Assembly (NCBI GenBank): GCA_016177735.1
Contig: JACOUS010000004.1
Span: 41,821-105,820, forward strand
DNA: 64,000 nucleotides
DNA from: Ignavibacteriales bacterium
GTDB lineage: Bacteria > Bacteroidota > Ignavibacteria > Ignavibacteriales > Melioribacteraceae
Direction: 5' to 3'
Positions 16,065-26,673 of the stretch are shown here, one piece after another. Position 1 is the stretch's first letter; the number at the start of each line of letters is the position of its first letter. The notes below the pieces were generated by a model. The model made no database searches. It was given only the letters and a program-made list of their open reading frames with translations, and was not told the origin of the DNA. The translations under genes were made by a program, and so were the position numbers.

Positions 16065-18695
16065 ATGCCGGAAACAGTAAAAGAAAAAAAATTAAGGCTC
16101 TACAAATTTGCTTCCGAATATAATTTGGCAACAGATTCATTGATGGAATTTTTGCAGAAGAAGGGATACGATGTGAAAACTCACATGACTCTTCTTTCGG
16201 ATGAAATGCTGAACGACATACGCAATCATTTTAAAAAAGATATTGAAAAAGCGGAGAAGCATTACAAAAAAATTTCCGAGTTCCAGAAAAAAAGAACCGA
16301 AAGAACAGAATCGGCAGAAGCAGCAGAGTTGCCGTCTTCGTTAGTTGAAGAAACTCCGGTTATAGTTGGTGAAACCGATGTACAAGAAACACCGGTTCAG
16401 GAAGAAGTTGTAGTAGAAACAGTTCCGGTTCAGGAAGAGCCGCCGGTAGAAGGACCCTTAGTAGAAGTTGTTGAAGAAGAAGTAACAGCAGAACCCGGCA
16501 TCTTCAAAACAAAAACCGAGATTGAACTTGAGACGAAGAAAAAAGGACTAACAATAGTCGGCAAAATTGATCTCAGCAAAAAAGATAAAGTAAAAGAAAA
16601 ACCTAAAGAGCAGGTAGTAGCAAAAGAGAAAACGGCAGAAACCGGCAAACCTAAAACCGCTGCAGAAGAAGAACTCGATAAAAAGAAAAAGAAGAAAAAA
16701 GTATTAAAGGCAAAAAAGAAATCAAAAGGCGGCGAAGAACCCGGCGAAGAAGCAGCCGGCAAGAAAAAAAGAAAAGTCAAAAAATTAGAAGTAGATAAAC
16801 ACGAAGTAGAAGAAGCAATCAAAAGAACAATGCTCAGCATGGATGAATCTGCACTTGGCGAAAGAGCTTCTGCGCGCAAGAAGAAGAGAAAAGAAAAACA
16901 AGAAATTCAAGACAAAATTTTTGAACAGAAAGAACTTGATAAAAAGAAAATTAAGGTCAACGAATTTATCGCTGTGAATGAACTTGCAAACTTAATGGGG
17001 GTTCCGGTCAGCGAAGTAATTCAAAAATGTATCGGACTCGGATTGATGGTATCGATAAATCAGCGTCTCGATGTAGAAACAATAACACTGATTGCAGACG
17101 ACTTTGGTTTTGAAATCGAATTACGGGAAGAGTATCAGGCTGAAGCAGAAGCAGAAATTCAAGATGCCGAAGAATTTCTTAAATCGCGTCCGGCAGTTGT
17201 AACAATTATGGGGCACGTTGATCACGGCAAAACATCTCTGCTCGATTACATCAGAAGAACAAACGTAGTTGCCGGAGAAGCCGGCGGCATTACACAGCAT
17301 ATCGGTGCATATCAAGTTAATCTTGAAGACGGAAGAAAAATTACATTCCTCGATACACCCGGTCACGAAGCTTTTACGGCAATGCGTGCACGCGGTGCAA
17401 AGGTAACCGATATTGTAGTATTGATTGTTGCGGCTGATGATGCAGTGATGCCGCAGACCGTCGAAGCAATTAATCACGCACAAGCGGCTAATGTTCCTAT
17501 CATTGTAGCCATTAATAAAATTGATAAACCCAATTCGAACATTGAAAAAATAAAACAGCAATTGGCAGAACGTAATATTCTTGTTGAAGACTGGGGCGGT
17601 AAATATCAGAGTATTGAAATTTCGGCTAAGTTCGGAAAAAATGTTGATGTTCTTCTTGAGAAAATTGTTCTCGAAGCAGAAATGCTCGATTTAAAAGCTA
17701 ATCCGGATAGACACGCACACGGCGCAATTATTGAATCTCAACTTGATAAAGGAAAAGGCGTAACCGCAACAGTGCTTGTTCAGAAAGGCACTTTGAAAAT
17801 CGGTGATCCGTTCATTGCCGGCGTAGTACACGGCAGAGTTCGCGCAATGTTTGATGAACGAAGCAACAAAGTTAGAGAAGCCGGACCTTCTGCACCGGTA
17901 CTTGTACTTGGTTTTGAATCGGCTCCGCAAGCAGGCGATACTTTTGCCGCCGTTGAATCTGAACGTGAAGCGCGTGAAACCAGCATTAAACGATCGCAAT
18001 TAAAACGCGAACAAGACCACAGACAAGTAAGACATATTACGCTCGATGAAATTGCAAGCCAGATTAGCCACGGCGGATTTAAAGAATTACCAATAATTGT
18101 TAAAGGCGATGTTGACGGCTCGATTGAAGCGCTTGCCGATTCGTTAATGAAACTTTCCAACAAAGAAGTTTCCGTTAAAGTTATTCACAAAGGTGTTGGT
18201 GCCATTTCGGAAGGAGACGTTCTGCTTGCCGCCGCATCAAGAGCAATTATTATCGGTTTCCACGTACGCCCGAACACTAATGCACGTAAACTTGCAGAAC
18301 AAGAAAAAGTTGATATCAGATTGTACAACATAATTTACGATGCAATCAACGAAGTGAAATCCGCACTTGAAGGAATGCTCTCGCCGGTTGTTTCGGAAGA
18401 GCTTGTCGGTACTGTGGAAGTACGCGAAATATTCAAAGTTCCGAAACTTGGAACGATTGCCGGCTGTTACGTTCAAGACGGAAAAGTTGCCCGCACAAAT
18501 AAAATCAGGTTATTCCGTGACGGAATAGTAATTTATGAAGGCGAGCTCGCATCATTAAAAAGATTTAAAGACGATGTTCGCGAAGTTGAAAAAGGTTTTG
18601 AATGCGGCTTGAACATACATAATTTCAACGATGTGAAAGTCGGCGATATAATTGAAGTTTACAAACTTGTTGAAACGAAAAAGAAACTTGAATAA
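16065..18695 (+). CDS. infB: Translation initiation factor IF-2
   Basis: 876 aa. A long, highly charged lysine/glutamate-rich linker fills about 70-290 and is followed by an IF2_N-type segment ([17 protein letters not shown]). The GTPase has G1 GHVDHGKT near 383-390, DTPGHEAF near 430 and NKID near 484. The C-terminal fMet-tRNA-binding domain ends the protein. IF-2 places initiator tRNA on the 30S subunit, and the intact tRNA-fMet gene is also in this window. The stop TAA shares its last A with the ATG of rbfA. Confidence 0.98.
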   Translation: MPETVKEKKLRLYKFASEYNLATDSLMEFLQKKGYDVKTHMTLLSDEMLNDIRNHFKKDIEKAEKHYKKISEFQKKRTERTESAEAAELPSSLVEETPVIVGETDVQETPVQEEVVVETVPVQEEPPVEGPLVEVVEEEVTAEPGIFKTKTEIELETKKKGLTIVGKIDLSKKDKVKEKPKEQVVAKEKTAETGKPKTAAEEELDKKKKKKKVLKAKKKSKGGEEPGEEAAGKKKRKVKKLEVDKHEVEEAIKRTMLSMDESALGERASARKKKRKEKQEIQDKIFEQKELDKKKIKVNEFIAVNELANLMGVPVSEVIQKCIGLGLMVSINQRLDVETITLIADDFGFEIELREEYQAEAEAEIQDAEEFLKSRPAVVTIMGHVDHGKTSLLDYIRRTNVVAGEAGGITQHIGAYQVNLEDGRKITFLDTPGHEAFTAMRARGAKVTDIVVLIVAADDAVMPQTVEAINHAQAANVPIIVAINKIDKPNSNIEKIKQQLAERNILVEDWGGKYQSIEISAKFGKNVDVLLEKIVLEAEMLDLKANPDRHAHGAIIESQLDKGKGVTATVLVQKGTLKIGDPFIAGVVHGRVRAMFDERSNKVREAGPSAPVLVLGFESAPQAGDTFAAVESEREARETSIKRSQLKREQDHRQVRHITLDEIASQISHGGFKELPIIVKGDVDGSIEALADSLMKLSNKEVSVKVIHKGVGAISEGDVLLAAASRAIIIGFHVRPNTNARKLAEQEKVDIRLYNIIYDAINEVKSALEGMLSPVVSEELVGTVEVREIFKVPKLGTIAGCYVQDGKVARTNKIRLFRDGIVIYEGELASLKRFKDDVREVEKGFECGLNIHNFNDVKVGDIIEVYKLVETKKKLE

Positions 18696-19051
18696 TGTCT
18701 TATAGATTAAATAAAATATCGAGCTTGATCAAAGAAGAATTGAGCCTGATCTTTCTGCACAAAGTTCAGGATCCTAAAATCAGCATATTGACGATTACGA
18801 ATGTTAAAGTAAGTCCGGATATGCGCCATGCGAAAATTTATCTTTCGGTTTACGATAAAGAGAAACGCGGAGATATGCTTGCAAGGGTAGAAGAACTAAA
18901 AGGATTTATACGAACCGAATTGGCATCAAGAATTCAAGTTCGTTTCGTTCCGGAGCTCCATTTTTTTATTGACGACACGCTCGATTATGTAGAAAAGATG
19001 GAAGATTTGTTTAAGAAGATACGCGATGATAACGAAAAAAATAGCGGATAA
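18695..19051 (+). CDS. rbfA: 30S ribosome-binding factor RbfA
   Basis: 118 aa, normal for this single-KH-domain protein that assists late 30S maturation at low temperature. Family segments are YRLNKISSLIKEELSLIF, ILTITNVKVSPDMRHAKIYLSV and VRFVPELHFFIDDTLDY. It overlaps infB by one base at its start and truB by 26 bases at its end, so all three are probably translationally coupled. Confidence 0.96.
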   Translation: MSYRLNKISSLIKEELSLIFLHKVQDPKISILTITNVKVSPDMRHAKIYLSVYDKEKRGDMLARVEELKGFIRTELASRIQVRFVPELHFFIDDTLDYVEKMEDLFKKIRDDNEKNSG

Positions 19052-19736
19052 TTATGAGCCTGATTTTGAGAGAGGCGAAATAATTTTGATCGATAAACCG
19101 CTGAGGCTTTCTTCTTTTAGTATTGTTTATAAAGTGAGAAAAGCTGTAGCCGTAAAAAAAGTCGGTCATGCCGGCACTCTCGATCCGATGGCTTCCGGTT
19201 TGATGATTGTTTGTACCGGCAGAGCCACAAAAGAAATTACTTCTATGATGGGTTTGAATAAAACCTACACCGGGATAATTTCTTTGGGAAAAACAACGCC
19301 GTCTTTAGATTCCGAAACAGAGTTTGATTCGGAAAAAAGTATTGATGATATAACCGGAGAAAAAATTTTGGAAACCGCCGGAAAATTTTTAGGCGGAAGC
19401 TTGCAGATACCGCCGATGTATTCAGCGGTAAAACATAACGGCAAAGCTCTTTATAAATTTGCCCGCAAAGGTGTTGAAGTTGAACGCAAGCCGAGAGAAA
19501 TTTTTATCTCGAAGTTCGACATATTGAAAATAGATCTGCCGGATGTTCATTTTGAAATCAGTTGTTCATCGGGGACTTATATAAGAGTAATTGCAGATGA
19601 TCTCGGTAAAAAATTGGGATGCGGCGCTTATCTGAAAAATTTACGCCGGAATACTATAGGCGGGTTCGATGTTGATGATGCGTTTGATATTAAAGAGTTC
19701 ATCGCATATTCAAATAAATTTGTCCCGGTGTCTTAA
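19026..19736 (+). CDS. truB: tRNA pseudouridine(55) synthase TruB
   Basis: 236 aa. TruB makes pseudouridine 55 in the T-loop of tRNAs. The catalytic aspartate lies in the motif VGHAGTLDPMASGLM near 46-60. PPMYSAVKHNGKALYKFAR (about 130-148) and SCSSGTYIRVIADDLG (about 180-195) are the other family signatures. The C-terminal PUA-like part is short compared with E. coli. The start overlaps the end of rbfA. Confidence 0.96.
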   Translation: MITKKIADNYEPDFERGEIILIDKPLRLSSFSIVYKVRKAVAVKKVGHAGTLDPMASGLMIVCTGRATKEITSMMGLNKTYTGIISLGKTTPSLDSETEFDSEKSIDDITGEKILETAGKFLGGSLQIPPMYSAVKHNGKALYKFARKGVEVERKPREIFISKFDILKIDLPDVHFEISCSSGTYIRVIADDLGKKLGCGAYLKNLRRNTIGGFDVDDAFDIKEFIAYSNKFVPVS

Positions 19737-19750
19737 TTCCGTTATTGAAG

Positions 19751-20725
19751 ATGAAAGTACATACAGAAAATAAAAAATATATAAAACAGATAAACACAGT
19801 CGTTACTGTTGGTACATTTGACGGCTTGCACAGAGGGCATCTCAAGATTTTGGAGACGATGAAAAGCATTGCCGGCAAAATTAACGGAACGAGTGTTATG
19901 GTTACTTTCGATCCGCATCCGAGAAAAATTATTTCGAAAGACTATAATTTGAAAATGCTAACTACGACGGAAGAAAAAATTGCATTGTTAAACAATGCCG
20001 GAATTGATAATCTGCTTGTTGTTAAGTTTACGGAAGAATTTTCGCAATTGACTTCGGATGAATTTATTAAACAAATTATTGTTGATACAATCGGTGCGGC
20101 ACATATGGTAGTCGGTCATGATCATAAATTTGGGCGCGACAGACTCGGCGATGAAAATAAATTGAGAGAGTTCGGTAGACTTTACAATTTTGATGTAACG
20201 TCCGTTCCGGCAGAAAGAATTAACGATGAAATTATCAGCAGTACGAAAATCAGAAACAGTTTGTTCGAAGGCGATATTGAAAAAGCAAATCTTTTTTTGG
20301 GAAGAAATTATTCGATGAGCGGCACGGTTGTAAAAGGTTCGCAGCGCGGCAGAACACTCGGGTTCCCGACTGCAAATATTCAGCCGGATTCGCCCGATAA
20401 AGCTATCGCAAAACGTGGTGTTTATGCAGTATCGTGCAAATGTGAAGACGAGCAGCAATTTGGAATTATGAATATCGGTCTGCGCCCGACTTTCGGCGGC
20501 ACACCGGTGCTTGTTATTGAAGTTCATCTTCTTAATTTTAATAAAGATATCTACGGAAAAAAACTAACCGTGGATTTTATGAAAAGATTACGTGATGAGA
20601 AAAAATTCGAGACTAAAGAAGAATTGATTCACCAGATAGAAATTGATAAACAAAAAGCAGTGCAGATGTTCGAGACGGAAATGCAAAATATAAATTCTGC
20701 AGACGGCTCTGATTTGCGTAATTAA
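19751..20725 (+). CDS. ribF: Bifunctional riboflavin kinase / FAD synthetase RibF
   Basis: About 324 aa. The N-terminal FAD-synthetase (nucleotidyltransferase) domain has VGTFDGLHRGH near 20-30 and VTFDPHPRKI near 52. The C-terminal riboflavin kinase has GTVVKGSQRGRTLGFPTAN near 193-211 and RPTFGG. It converts riboflavin to FMN and then FAD. I chose the ATG at 19751; an in-frame TTG two codons upstream is an equally possible start. It follows truB by 14 nt, the order seen in many bacteria. Confidence 0.95.
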   Translation: MKVHTENKKYIKQINTVVTVGTFDGLHRGHLKILETMKSIAGKINGTSVMVTFDPHPRKIISKDYNLKMLTTTEEKIALLNNAGIDNLLVVKFTEEFSQLTSDEFIKQIIVDTIGAAHMVVGHDHKFGRDRLGDENKLREFGRLYNFDVTSVPAERINDEIISSTKIRNSLFEGDIEKANLFLGRNYSMSGTVVKGSQRGRTLGFPTANIQPDSPDKAIAKRGVYAVSCKCEDEQQFGIMNIGLRPTFGGTPVLVIEVHLLNFNKDIYGKKLTVDFMKRLRDEKKFETKEELIHQIEIDKQKAVQMFETEMQNINSADGSDLRN

Positions 20726-20730
20726 TTAAT

Positions 20731-20746
20731 CCCGGTTAAATCTGGG
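20731..20746 (+). promoter_or_regulatory. Hairpin in rpsO leader, candidate S15 site
   Basis: CCCGG (20731-20735) pairs with CTGGG (20742-20746) around loop TTAAAT, about 36 nt before the rpsO ATG. The stem has a G-U pair next to a G-C pair, the kind of minor-groove signature that ribosomal protein S15 reads in 16S rRNA and in some of its mRNA leaders. The stem is short, so the regulatory role is speculative. Confidence 0.3.
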
Positions 20747-20781
20747 GTTACATTGTATCATTAAATTAAAGGAGTAGTAAA

Positions 20782-21051
20782 ATGTCTTTGTCAAAAGAAG
20801 AAAAATTGACATTAGTTACAAAGTACGGTAAAAACGAAAAAGACAGCGGTACGTCAGAAGTACAAATAGCAATTTTAACCGAACGAATCAATCAGTTAAC
20901 CGGTCATTTCGAAAGCCACAAAAAAGATCATGCATCGCGCAGAGGATTGATGCAGCTTGTTGGTAAAAGAAGAAGATTATTAGATTATCTTGCATCAAAA
21001 AATATCGAAAGATACCGTACCATAATCAAAGAATTGAACATAAGAAAGTAA
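20782..21051 (+). CDS. rpsO: 30S ribosomal protein S15
   Basis: 89 aa, the standard S15 length. Family features are [24 protein letters not shown] (read in two parts) and the basic [18 protein letters not shown] near 53-70. It binds the central domain of 16S rRNA early in 30S assembly. AAAGGAG lies before the ATG. It precedes pnp by 11 nt, the classical rpsO-pnp pair. Confidence 0.98.
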   Translation: MSLSKEEKLTLVTKYGKNEKDSGTSEVQIAILTERINQLTGHFESHKKDHASRRGLMQLVGKRRRLLDYLASKNIERYRTIIKELNIRK

Positions 21052-21062
21052 GAGGTTAGTAA

Positions 21063-23165
21063 ATGGTTTATACAAAAGAAGTCGAGATTGGCGGTAAAAT
21101 ATTAAAGATAGAAACCGGAAAACTTGCAAAGCAAGCCAACGGCGCCGTTACTGTTCAGTACGGAGATACTGTTGTACTTGTTACGGCAGTTGCCGGAGGG
21201 TTACGGGAAGATATTGATTTTTTTCCGCTAAGTGTTGAGTACAGAGAAAAAGCTTTCGCCGCCGGAAAAATTCCGGGCGGATTTCTTAAACGCGAAAGCA
21301 AACCAAGTGACAAAGAAGTTCTTAGTGCACGTTTGATTGACCGTCCGATTAGACCTTTATTCCCGGATAACTATTATAACGATACGCAAGTAGCAGCATT
21401 CGTTTATTCATTCGATACCGAAAACGATCCCGATGTACTCGGTGCTGTTGCGGCGTCTGCCGCGCTCGCCGTTTCGGATATTCCGTTCCTCGAACCGATC
21501 GGTGAAGTGAGAGTCGGAAAAATCAATGGAGAGTTTATAGTTAATCCGACACATCAACAAATTGAAGAGAGCGATATTGAATTGGTTGTTGCCGGAACGG
21601 AAAGCTCTATTATGATGGTTGAAGGCGAAGCAAAAGAAGTCAGCGAACAAGTTTTGCTCGATGCTCTCAAATTTGCACATGAAGAAATAAAGAAACTTGT
21701 GAAAGCACAGAATGAACTTCGCGAACTTTGCGGCAAACCGAAAATTGTTGTACCCGAAAAAGTCGTTGATCAAAATCTTCTGAACGATGTCAACGCGCTC
21801 GCTTTGGAAAAATTCAAAACGATAGTTGCATCTGTTCTCGCAAAAGAAGAAAGATCGGCAAAAAATAAAGAACTTGAAGCCGAAGTTTTAACAGCGCTCG
21901 CTGAAAAATATCCAGAGCAGGAAAAAGCAATCAAAGAAATCTTGCACGATATGGAAAAACATTTGATGCGCAGTAGAATTCTTGTTGAAGGTCTCCGGCT
22001 CGATGGAAGAAACACAACCCAAGTAAGACCAATATCCGCAGAGTTGGGAATTCTTCCGCGTCCGCACGGCTCGGCACTTTTCACAAGAGGCGAAACACAG
22101 AGTTTAACAACTTTAACACTCGGTACAAAACAAGACGAACAAATTATTGACGGCTTGCGGACCGAATACAAAAAGCGTTTCATTCTTCACTACAACTTTC
22201 CTCCTTTCAGCGTTGGCGAAGTTGGCAGATTCAGCGGTGTCGGTAGAAGAGAAGTTGGTCACGGTAATCTTGCTGAAAGATCTTTAAAGAATATTGTACC
22301 TGGCGAAGAAAAATTCCCATACATGATCCGCCTCAATTCCGATATTTTGGAATCGAACGGTTCTTCATCTATGGCAACAGTTTGTGCCGGCTCGCTCGCT
22401 TTGATGGACGGCGGTGTTCCGGTTAAATGTGCTATTGCCGGCATTGCAATGGGACTTGTAAAAGAAGGTGAACAATTTGCAATCCTTACGGATATTCTCG
22501 GAAATGAAGATCATCTCGGCGATATGGATTTCAAAGTTGCCGGCTCTGAAAACGGAATTACTGGATTTCAAATGGATATCAAAATTCAGGGGATCTCTTT
22601 TGAAATAATGGAGAAAGCTCTCGTTCAAGCAAAAGAAGGGCGTTTGCATATTTTGAAAATTATGAATGAAGCTATTTCCGCGCCGCGCGAAAGCATTTCT
22701 ATTTTTGCACCAACATTGCTTTCAACAAAGATCAGCACAGATAAAATTGGTGCTCTAATAGGACCAGGCGGAAAAGTTGTTCAAAAGATTCAAAAAGATT
22801 TCAGTGTTGAAATCTCTATTGAAGAAGACGGAACCGTCAGCATTGCCGGTTTGGACAGGAATAAAGCGAAAGAAGCAAAAGAATATATTAAGTTGTTAAC
22901 CGCAGAGCCTGAAATCGGAAAAACTTATAACGGTAAAGTAATGAAGATAACCGACTTCGGTGCCTTTGTCGAAATTCTGCCCGGCACTCAAGGATTGCTT
23001 CATATTTCGCAGCTTGATAATAAGAGAGTAGAAAAAGTTACTGATGTACTAAAAGAAGGAGAGATGGTTCGAGTTAAATTGTTGAGCATTGAAAACGGAA
23101 AGTTCAGTTTATCAAGAAAAGTTCTTTTGAAAGAACCGCAAGCTGAAGCAGTAAAAGAAGATTAA
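21063..23165 (+). CDS. pnp: Polyribonucleotide nucleotidyltransferase (PNPase)
   Basis: 700 aa. Two RNase PH-like domains (about 1-220 and 300-540) flank an alpha-helical linker. FFPLSVEYREKAFAAGKIPGG (read as two parts) and the active-site FRSGVGRREVGHGNLAER-type segment near 395 are clear. The C-terminus has KH (IGALIGPGGKVVQKIQ near 558) and S1 (GKVMKITDFGAFVEILPG near 625) RNA-binding domains. It degrades RNA 3' to 5' by phosphorolysis. With the RNase E/G gene downstream, the locus groups mRNA-decay enzymes. Confidence 0.97.
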   Translation: MVYTKEVEIGGKILKIETGKLAKQANGAVTVQYGDTVVLVTAVAGGLREDIDFFPLSVEYREKAFAAGKIPGGFLKRESKPSDKEVLSARLIDRPIRPLFPDNYYNDTQVAAFVYSFDTENDPDVLGAVAASAALAVSDIPFLEPIGEVRVGKINGEFIVNPTHQQIEESDIELVVAGTESSIMMVEGEAKEVSEQVLLDALKFAHEEIKKLVKAQNELRELCGKPKIVVPEKVVDQNLLNDVNALALEKFKTIVASVLAKEERSAKNKELEAEVLTALAEKYPEQEKAIKEILHDMEKHLMRSRILVEGLRLDGRNTTQVRPISAELGILPRPHGSALFTRGETQSLTTLTLGTKQDEQIIDGLRTEYKKRFILHYNFPPFSVGEVGRFSGVGRREVGHGNLAERSLKNIVPGEEKFPYMIRLNSDILESNGSSSMATVCAGSLALMDGGVPVKCAIAGIAMGLVKEGEQFAILTDILGNEDHLGDMDFKVAGSENGITGFQMDIKIQGISFEIMEKALVQAKEGRLHILKIMNEAISAPRESISIFAPTLLSTKISTDKIGALIGPGGKVVQKIQKDFSVEISIEEDGTVSIAGLDRNKAKEAKEYIKLLTAEPEIGKTYNGKVMKITDFGAFVEILPGTQGLLHISQLDNKRVEKVTDVLKEGEMVRVKLLSIENGKFSLSRKVLLKEPQAEAVKED

Positions 23166-23247
23166 GAGATAATGTTGTGATACTTTTTGTTTGCTTGATT
23201 TGTATCGGAACAGAAAATAAAATGTAAAATCTCTGAAGAATTGTTGA

Positions 23248-24315
23248 ATGAAGATCGGTAACCTTGACTTAGGAACAAAACTTTTTGTTGCCCCGATGGC
23301 GGAGGTAACCGACTCTTCATTTCGTAAAATAGCCAAAGAGCACGGCGCCGGCTTAACTTTTACACAAATGATAAGTGCACTCGGTGCTGTTAAAAATGGT
23401 TTTGAAACACTCCGCCACCTTTCATTCCACCGCTCCGAAAAACCTATTGGTGTTCAAATACTCGGAAACGATCCCGCAATTTTAGGAGAAGCAGTAAAAG
23501 AGATTATCAAATTCAATCCGGATTTGATTGATATTAACTGCGGCTGCCCGGTTGAAAAAGTTGTCTGCCATAAAATGGGTGCGGCATTGCTAGATGATCC
23601 CGTTCATATGGGGAAGATTATAAAAAAAATGACGGACGCATCGGGCGGCGTACCGATCACATTAAAAGTAAGATTGGGTAAAGACAGAAAAAAAATTAAT
23701 GTTATTGAAATTGCCAAGACAGCCGAAGACAACGGCGCTTCGATGATTACTGTACATGCAAGAACACGCGCGGATAAATATGATTCCGAACCCGATTGGA
23801 ACTGGCTGAAAAAAGTTAAAGAGCAAGTAAAAATTCCGGTTGTCGGCAACGGTTCGCTTTTTACACCGCAAGATGTTGTGAAAATGTTGGATGAAACCGG
23901 ATGCGATTCTGCAATGATTGCTCGCGGTGCGCTCGGCAATCCATTTATCTTCGAGCGTTTTAATAATTTGATCGAAAAAGGAATTGACACCGGAATCCCT
24001 TCTGTTGAAACAGTGAACAAAGTTTTACACAAACATTTAAAATTATTGCAAGCAGAGTACGGCGAACCGCTCTGCCTAGATAAAGCAAAGAAAAATTCGA
24101 TCTGGTATTTTAGAGACTATGCCGGCATCGATGAATTTTTAAATAATGTTTTTTCTGCAAAGGATTGTTTCAAGCTATTAGAAATTGTTGACGATCATGT
24201 AGAAAAAAATCTAAACGGATATTATAAACATTCGGCTCCTCACGAAGTAAATACAAGATTTAAAAAGAAGGTTCTCTTCTGGTTAGCCGAAGAAAATGTA
24301 CTAACACTTGGTTAG
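23248..24315 (+). CDS. dusB: tRNA-dihydrouridine synthase (DusB-like)
   Basis: 355 aa. The FMN-binding TIM-barrel begins FVAPMAEVTDSSFRKIA near 12-28. The catalytic cysteine is in INCGCPVEKVVCHKMGAAL near 96-114, and the FMN phosphate site is GNGSLFTP and IARGALGNPFIF near 206-235. The enzyme reduces uridines in the tRNA D-loop. The usual DusB partner gene fis is absent. It sits between pnp and rng with an 82-nt gap before it. Confidence 0.93.
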   Translation: MKIGNLDLGTKLFVAPMAEVTDSSFRKIAKEHGAGLTFTQMISALGAVKNGFETLRHLSFHRSEKPIGVQILGNDPAILGEAVKEIIKFNPDLIDINCGCPVEKVVCHKMGAALLDDPVHMGKIIKKMTDASGGVPITLKVRLGKDRKKINVIEIAKTAEDNGASMITVHARTRADKYDSEPDWNWLKKVKEQVKIPVVGNGSLFTPQDVVKMLDETGCDSAMIARGALGNPFIFERFNNLIEKGIDTGIPSVETVNKVLHKHLKLLQAEYGEPLCLDKAKKNSIWYFRDYAGIDEFLNNVFSAKDCFKLLEIVDDHVEKNLNGYYKHSAPHEVNTRFKKKVLFWLAEENVLTLG

Positions 24316-24337
24316 TTAAAAATAAATAGAGTTTTGA

Positions 24338-25939
24338 ATGAACAAAGAAATAATTATTAACTCTTCTACATCGCAAAACAGAGTAGCGATTATCGAAGAC
24401 AGCAATCTGGTTGATTTCTTCGTAGATCATCCTGAAAAACAGAGAATGGTTGGCGATGTTTATCTCGGCAGAGTTGCAAGAGTTCTGCCAGGCATCCGTG
24501 CAGCTTTCATTGATATCGGATTAAAACACGATGCATTTCTTCACTTCTCGGATATCGGGGAACGCACCGAAGCTTTGCAAGGAATCTTTGACGACGATGA
24601 AGATGAAAACGATGAAACACAACAGCAAACCGGAACAAAAACTGAAGCGCAGAGTTCGACAGAACAACAAAGTGAACAGCCTACTTTAACTCTTCGCAAA
24701 TCTGATTTCAGGCAAATTCCAAAACTCCATAAAGGTCAGGAATTATTGATACAGATTTTGAAAGAGCCGGTTAAAGATAAAGGTGTTCGTGTAACATCGT
24801 CTGTTTCAATCCCCGGCAGATTTTGTGTCCTTTTGCCGATGGATGATAAAATAGGTGTTTCGAAAAAAATTATAGATTTCCGCGAAAGAAAAAGATTGAG
24901 AAAAATTGCGCGGGGAATTATTCCGCGCGACTGCGGGTTGATAATCCGCACTGCGGCAAAGGATCAGGATGAAGAATCTCTTTCGGCAGATTTAAAATAT
25001 CTCGTAAAGATTTGGAGCGATCTGCAAGAAGACGCAAAAAAAATGGATCCGCCTTCACTCCTTTACAAAGATTTGAGCACAACAACCAGCGTTATCCGCG
25101 ATCTTTTTACTCCCGATGTTTCAAAAGTTTTTATCGATTCGAAAAAACTTTATAAAGAGATTCGCAACTATGTTCAATTTATCCAGCCGGCATTGCTGGA
25201 CCGCATCGAACTTTACAAAGGTGAAGTGCCCGTATTTGAAGCTTTCAAAATTGAACAGCAGATAAAAACTTTGATGGGCAGAAAAGTTGCACTGCCGAGC
25301 GGAGGACACATTGTTATCGAACATACTGAAGCAATGACGGTTATTGATGTTAACAGCGGAAGATACGCAGCTAAAAAAGAACAGGAATTAAATTCGCTGA
25401 AAACAGATCTGGAAGCCGCACGTGAAATTGTACGGCAGTTACGTTTGCGTGATGTCGGCGGCTTGCTTGTTGTTGATTTTATTGATCTTGAAGATGAAAA
25501 GAACAGAAAGAAAATTTATGACGAGCTGAAGAAGGAATTCAAAAAGGATAGAGCTAAAACTGCAATTTTGCCGATGACTGAATTCGGTTTGATACAGCTT
25601 ACGCGTGAACGTGTTCGTGAAAATATTGTGCAATCGATGACCGAAGCTTGTCCGTATTGCCAGGGCAGCGGGTTGCTTACAAAAAAATCGAATCTTATTC
25701 ACGAAATAGAAGCGTGGCTGAAACGTTACCGGATGGAAGGAAGGCACAAATCGCTTATTATAAAAGTTCATCCTTCGCTCGGCGATAAAATGAAGGAAGG
25801 TTTTATATCAACGTTAACCAAACTTCAGTTGAAATATTTCTTAAGAATAAAACTTGATCAGGACGAAAGGGCAAATCCGCAGACTTTCAGAATCTTATCC
25901 AAAAAAACGGGAGAAGATTTAACGGAAGAATTTGCGTAG
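24338..25939 (+). CDS. rng: Ribonuclease E/G family endoribonuclease
   Basis: 533 aa, RNase G-like in size. The S1 domain starts GDVYLGRVARVLPGIRAAFIDIG and is interrupted near residues 88-118 by an acidic, glutamine/threonine-rich insert. The RNase H-like and DNase I-like catalytic parts follow, with the magnesium-site VIDVNSGRY near 339 and DFIDLEDEKNRKK near 382. The zinc-link CPYCQGSG near 436 joins the subunits. It lacks the long unstructured tail of RNase E. It probably initiates mRNA decay and rRNA processing in concert with PNPase. Confidence 0.95.
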   Translation: MNKEIIINSSTSQNRVAIIEDSNLVDFFVDHPEKQRMVGDVYLGRVARVLPGIRAAFIDIGLKHDAFLHFSDIGERTEALQGIFDDDEDENDETQQQTGTKTEAQSSTEQQSEQPTLTLRKSDFRQIPKLHKGQELLIQILKEPVKDKGVRVTSSVSIPGRFCVLLPMDDKIGVSKKIIDFRERKRLRKIARGIIPRDCGLIIRTAAKDQDEESLSADLKYLVKIWSDLQEDAKKMDPPSLLYKDLSTTTSVIRDLFTPDVSKVFIDSKKLYKEIRNYVQFIQPALLDRIELYKGEVPVFEAFKIEQQIKTLMGRKVALPSGGHIVIEHTEAMTVIDVNSGRYAAKKEQELNSLKTDLEAAREIVRQLRLRDVGGLLVVDFIDLEDEKNRKKIYDELKKEFKKDRAKTAILPMTEFGLIQLTRERVRENIVQSMTEACPYCQGSGLLTKKSNLIHEIEAWLKRYRMEGRHKSLIIKVHPSLGDKMKEGFISTLTKLQLKYFLRIKLDQDERANPQTFRILSKKTGEDLTEEFA

Positions 25940-26024
25940 TTGTAAAAATCAATACCCGTTATTAATTCTATTTTTTTTAATTTATTTCTGTTCGAAAAAA
26001 TCATAATGCAAAGGAGTTGGAGAA

Positions 26025-26672
26025 ATGAAATTTTTCATAGACTCTGCAAACATCGATCACATTAAAGAAGCGGCTTCGTACGGTTTGCTTGACGGCGTTA
26101 CGACCAATCCTTCTCTTGTTTCGAAAGAAGGGAAAAATTTTAGACAGCTTCTCGACGAAATTGTTAAAATTGTTGACGGACCGATCAGTGCAGAAGTTGT
26201 ATCTACCGATTACAACGGCATACTAAAAGAAGCTTACGAACTTGCGAAAATTCATGATAACATTGTTGTAAAAGTTCCGCTGATAAAAGAAGGAATTAAA
26301 GCTGTAAAAACTTTGGCGGATGAAGATATCAAGACAAATGTTACACTTTGCTTTTCGCCCTCGCAAGCATTGCTTGCCGCTAAAGCCGGTGCATCGTACA
26401 TCAGTCCTTTTGTCGGCAGACTTGATGATATCAGCCACAACGGGATGGAACTTGCCAAACAAATTATTCAGATATACAGAAACTACAATTTCAAAACTCA
26501 GGTGCTGGTGGCAAGCATCCGTCATCCGCTTCATCTTGTAGAAGCCGCAATGATGGGCGCAGACGTTGCAACAATGCCGTTTGATGTAATTGAAAAATTA
26601 TTTAAACATCCTTTAACCGATATCGGTTTGGAAAAATTCTTAAGCGACTGGCACAAATCAAACCAAAAGTGA
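26025..26672 (+). CDS. Transaldolase / fructose-6-phosphate aldolase family enzyme
   Basis: 215 aa, the size of the small FSA/TalC group of transaldolases. [29 protein letters not shown] (24-36), the Schiff-base lysine in NIVVKVPL near 84, and [13 protein letters not shown] near 126 are all present. It forms a Schiff base with a ketose phosphate and moves or releases dihydroxyacetone. Whether it acts as transaldolase (pentose phosphate pathway) or aldolase cannot be read from sequence alone. An AAGGAG site precedes the ATG; gcvT starts 1 nt after its stop. Confidence 0.9.
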   Translation: MKFFIDSANIDHIKEAASYGLLDGVTTNPSLVSKEGKNFRQLLDEIVKIVDGPISAEVVSTDYNGILKEAYELAKIHDNIVVKVPLIKEGIKAVKTLADEDIKTNVTLCFSPSQALLAAKAGASYISPFVGRLDDISHNGMELAKQIIQIYRNYNFKTQVLVASIRHPLHLVEAAMMGADVATMPFDVIEKLFKHPLTDIGLEKFLSDWHKSNQK

Positions 26673-26673
26673 A

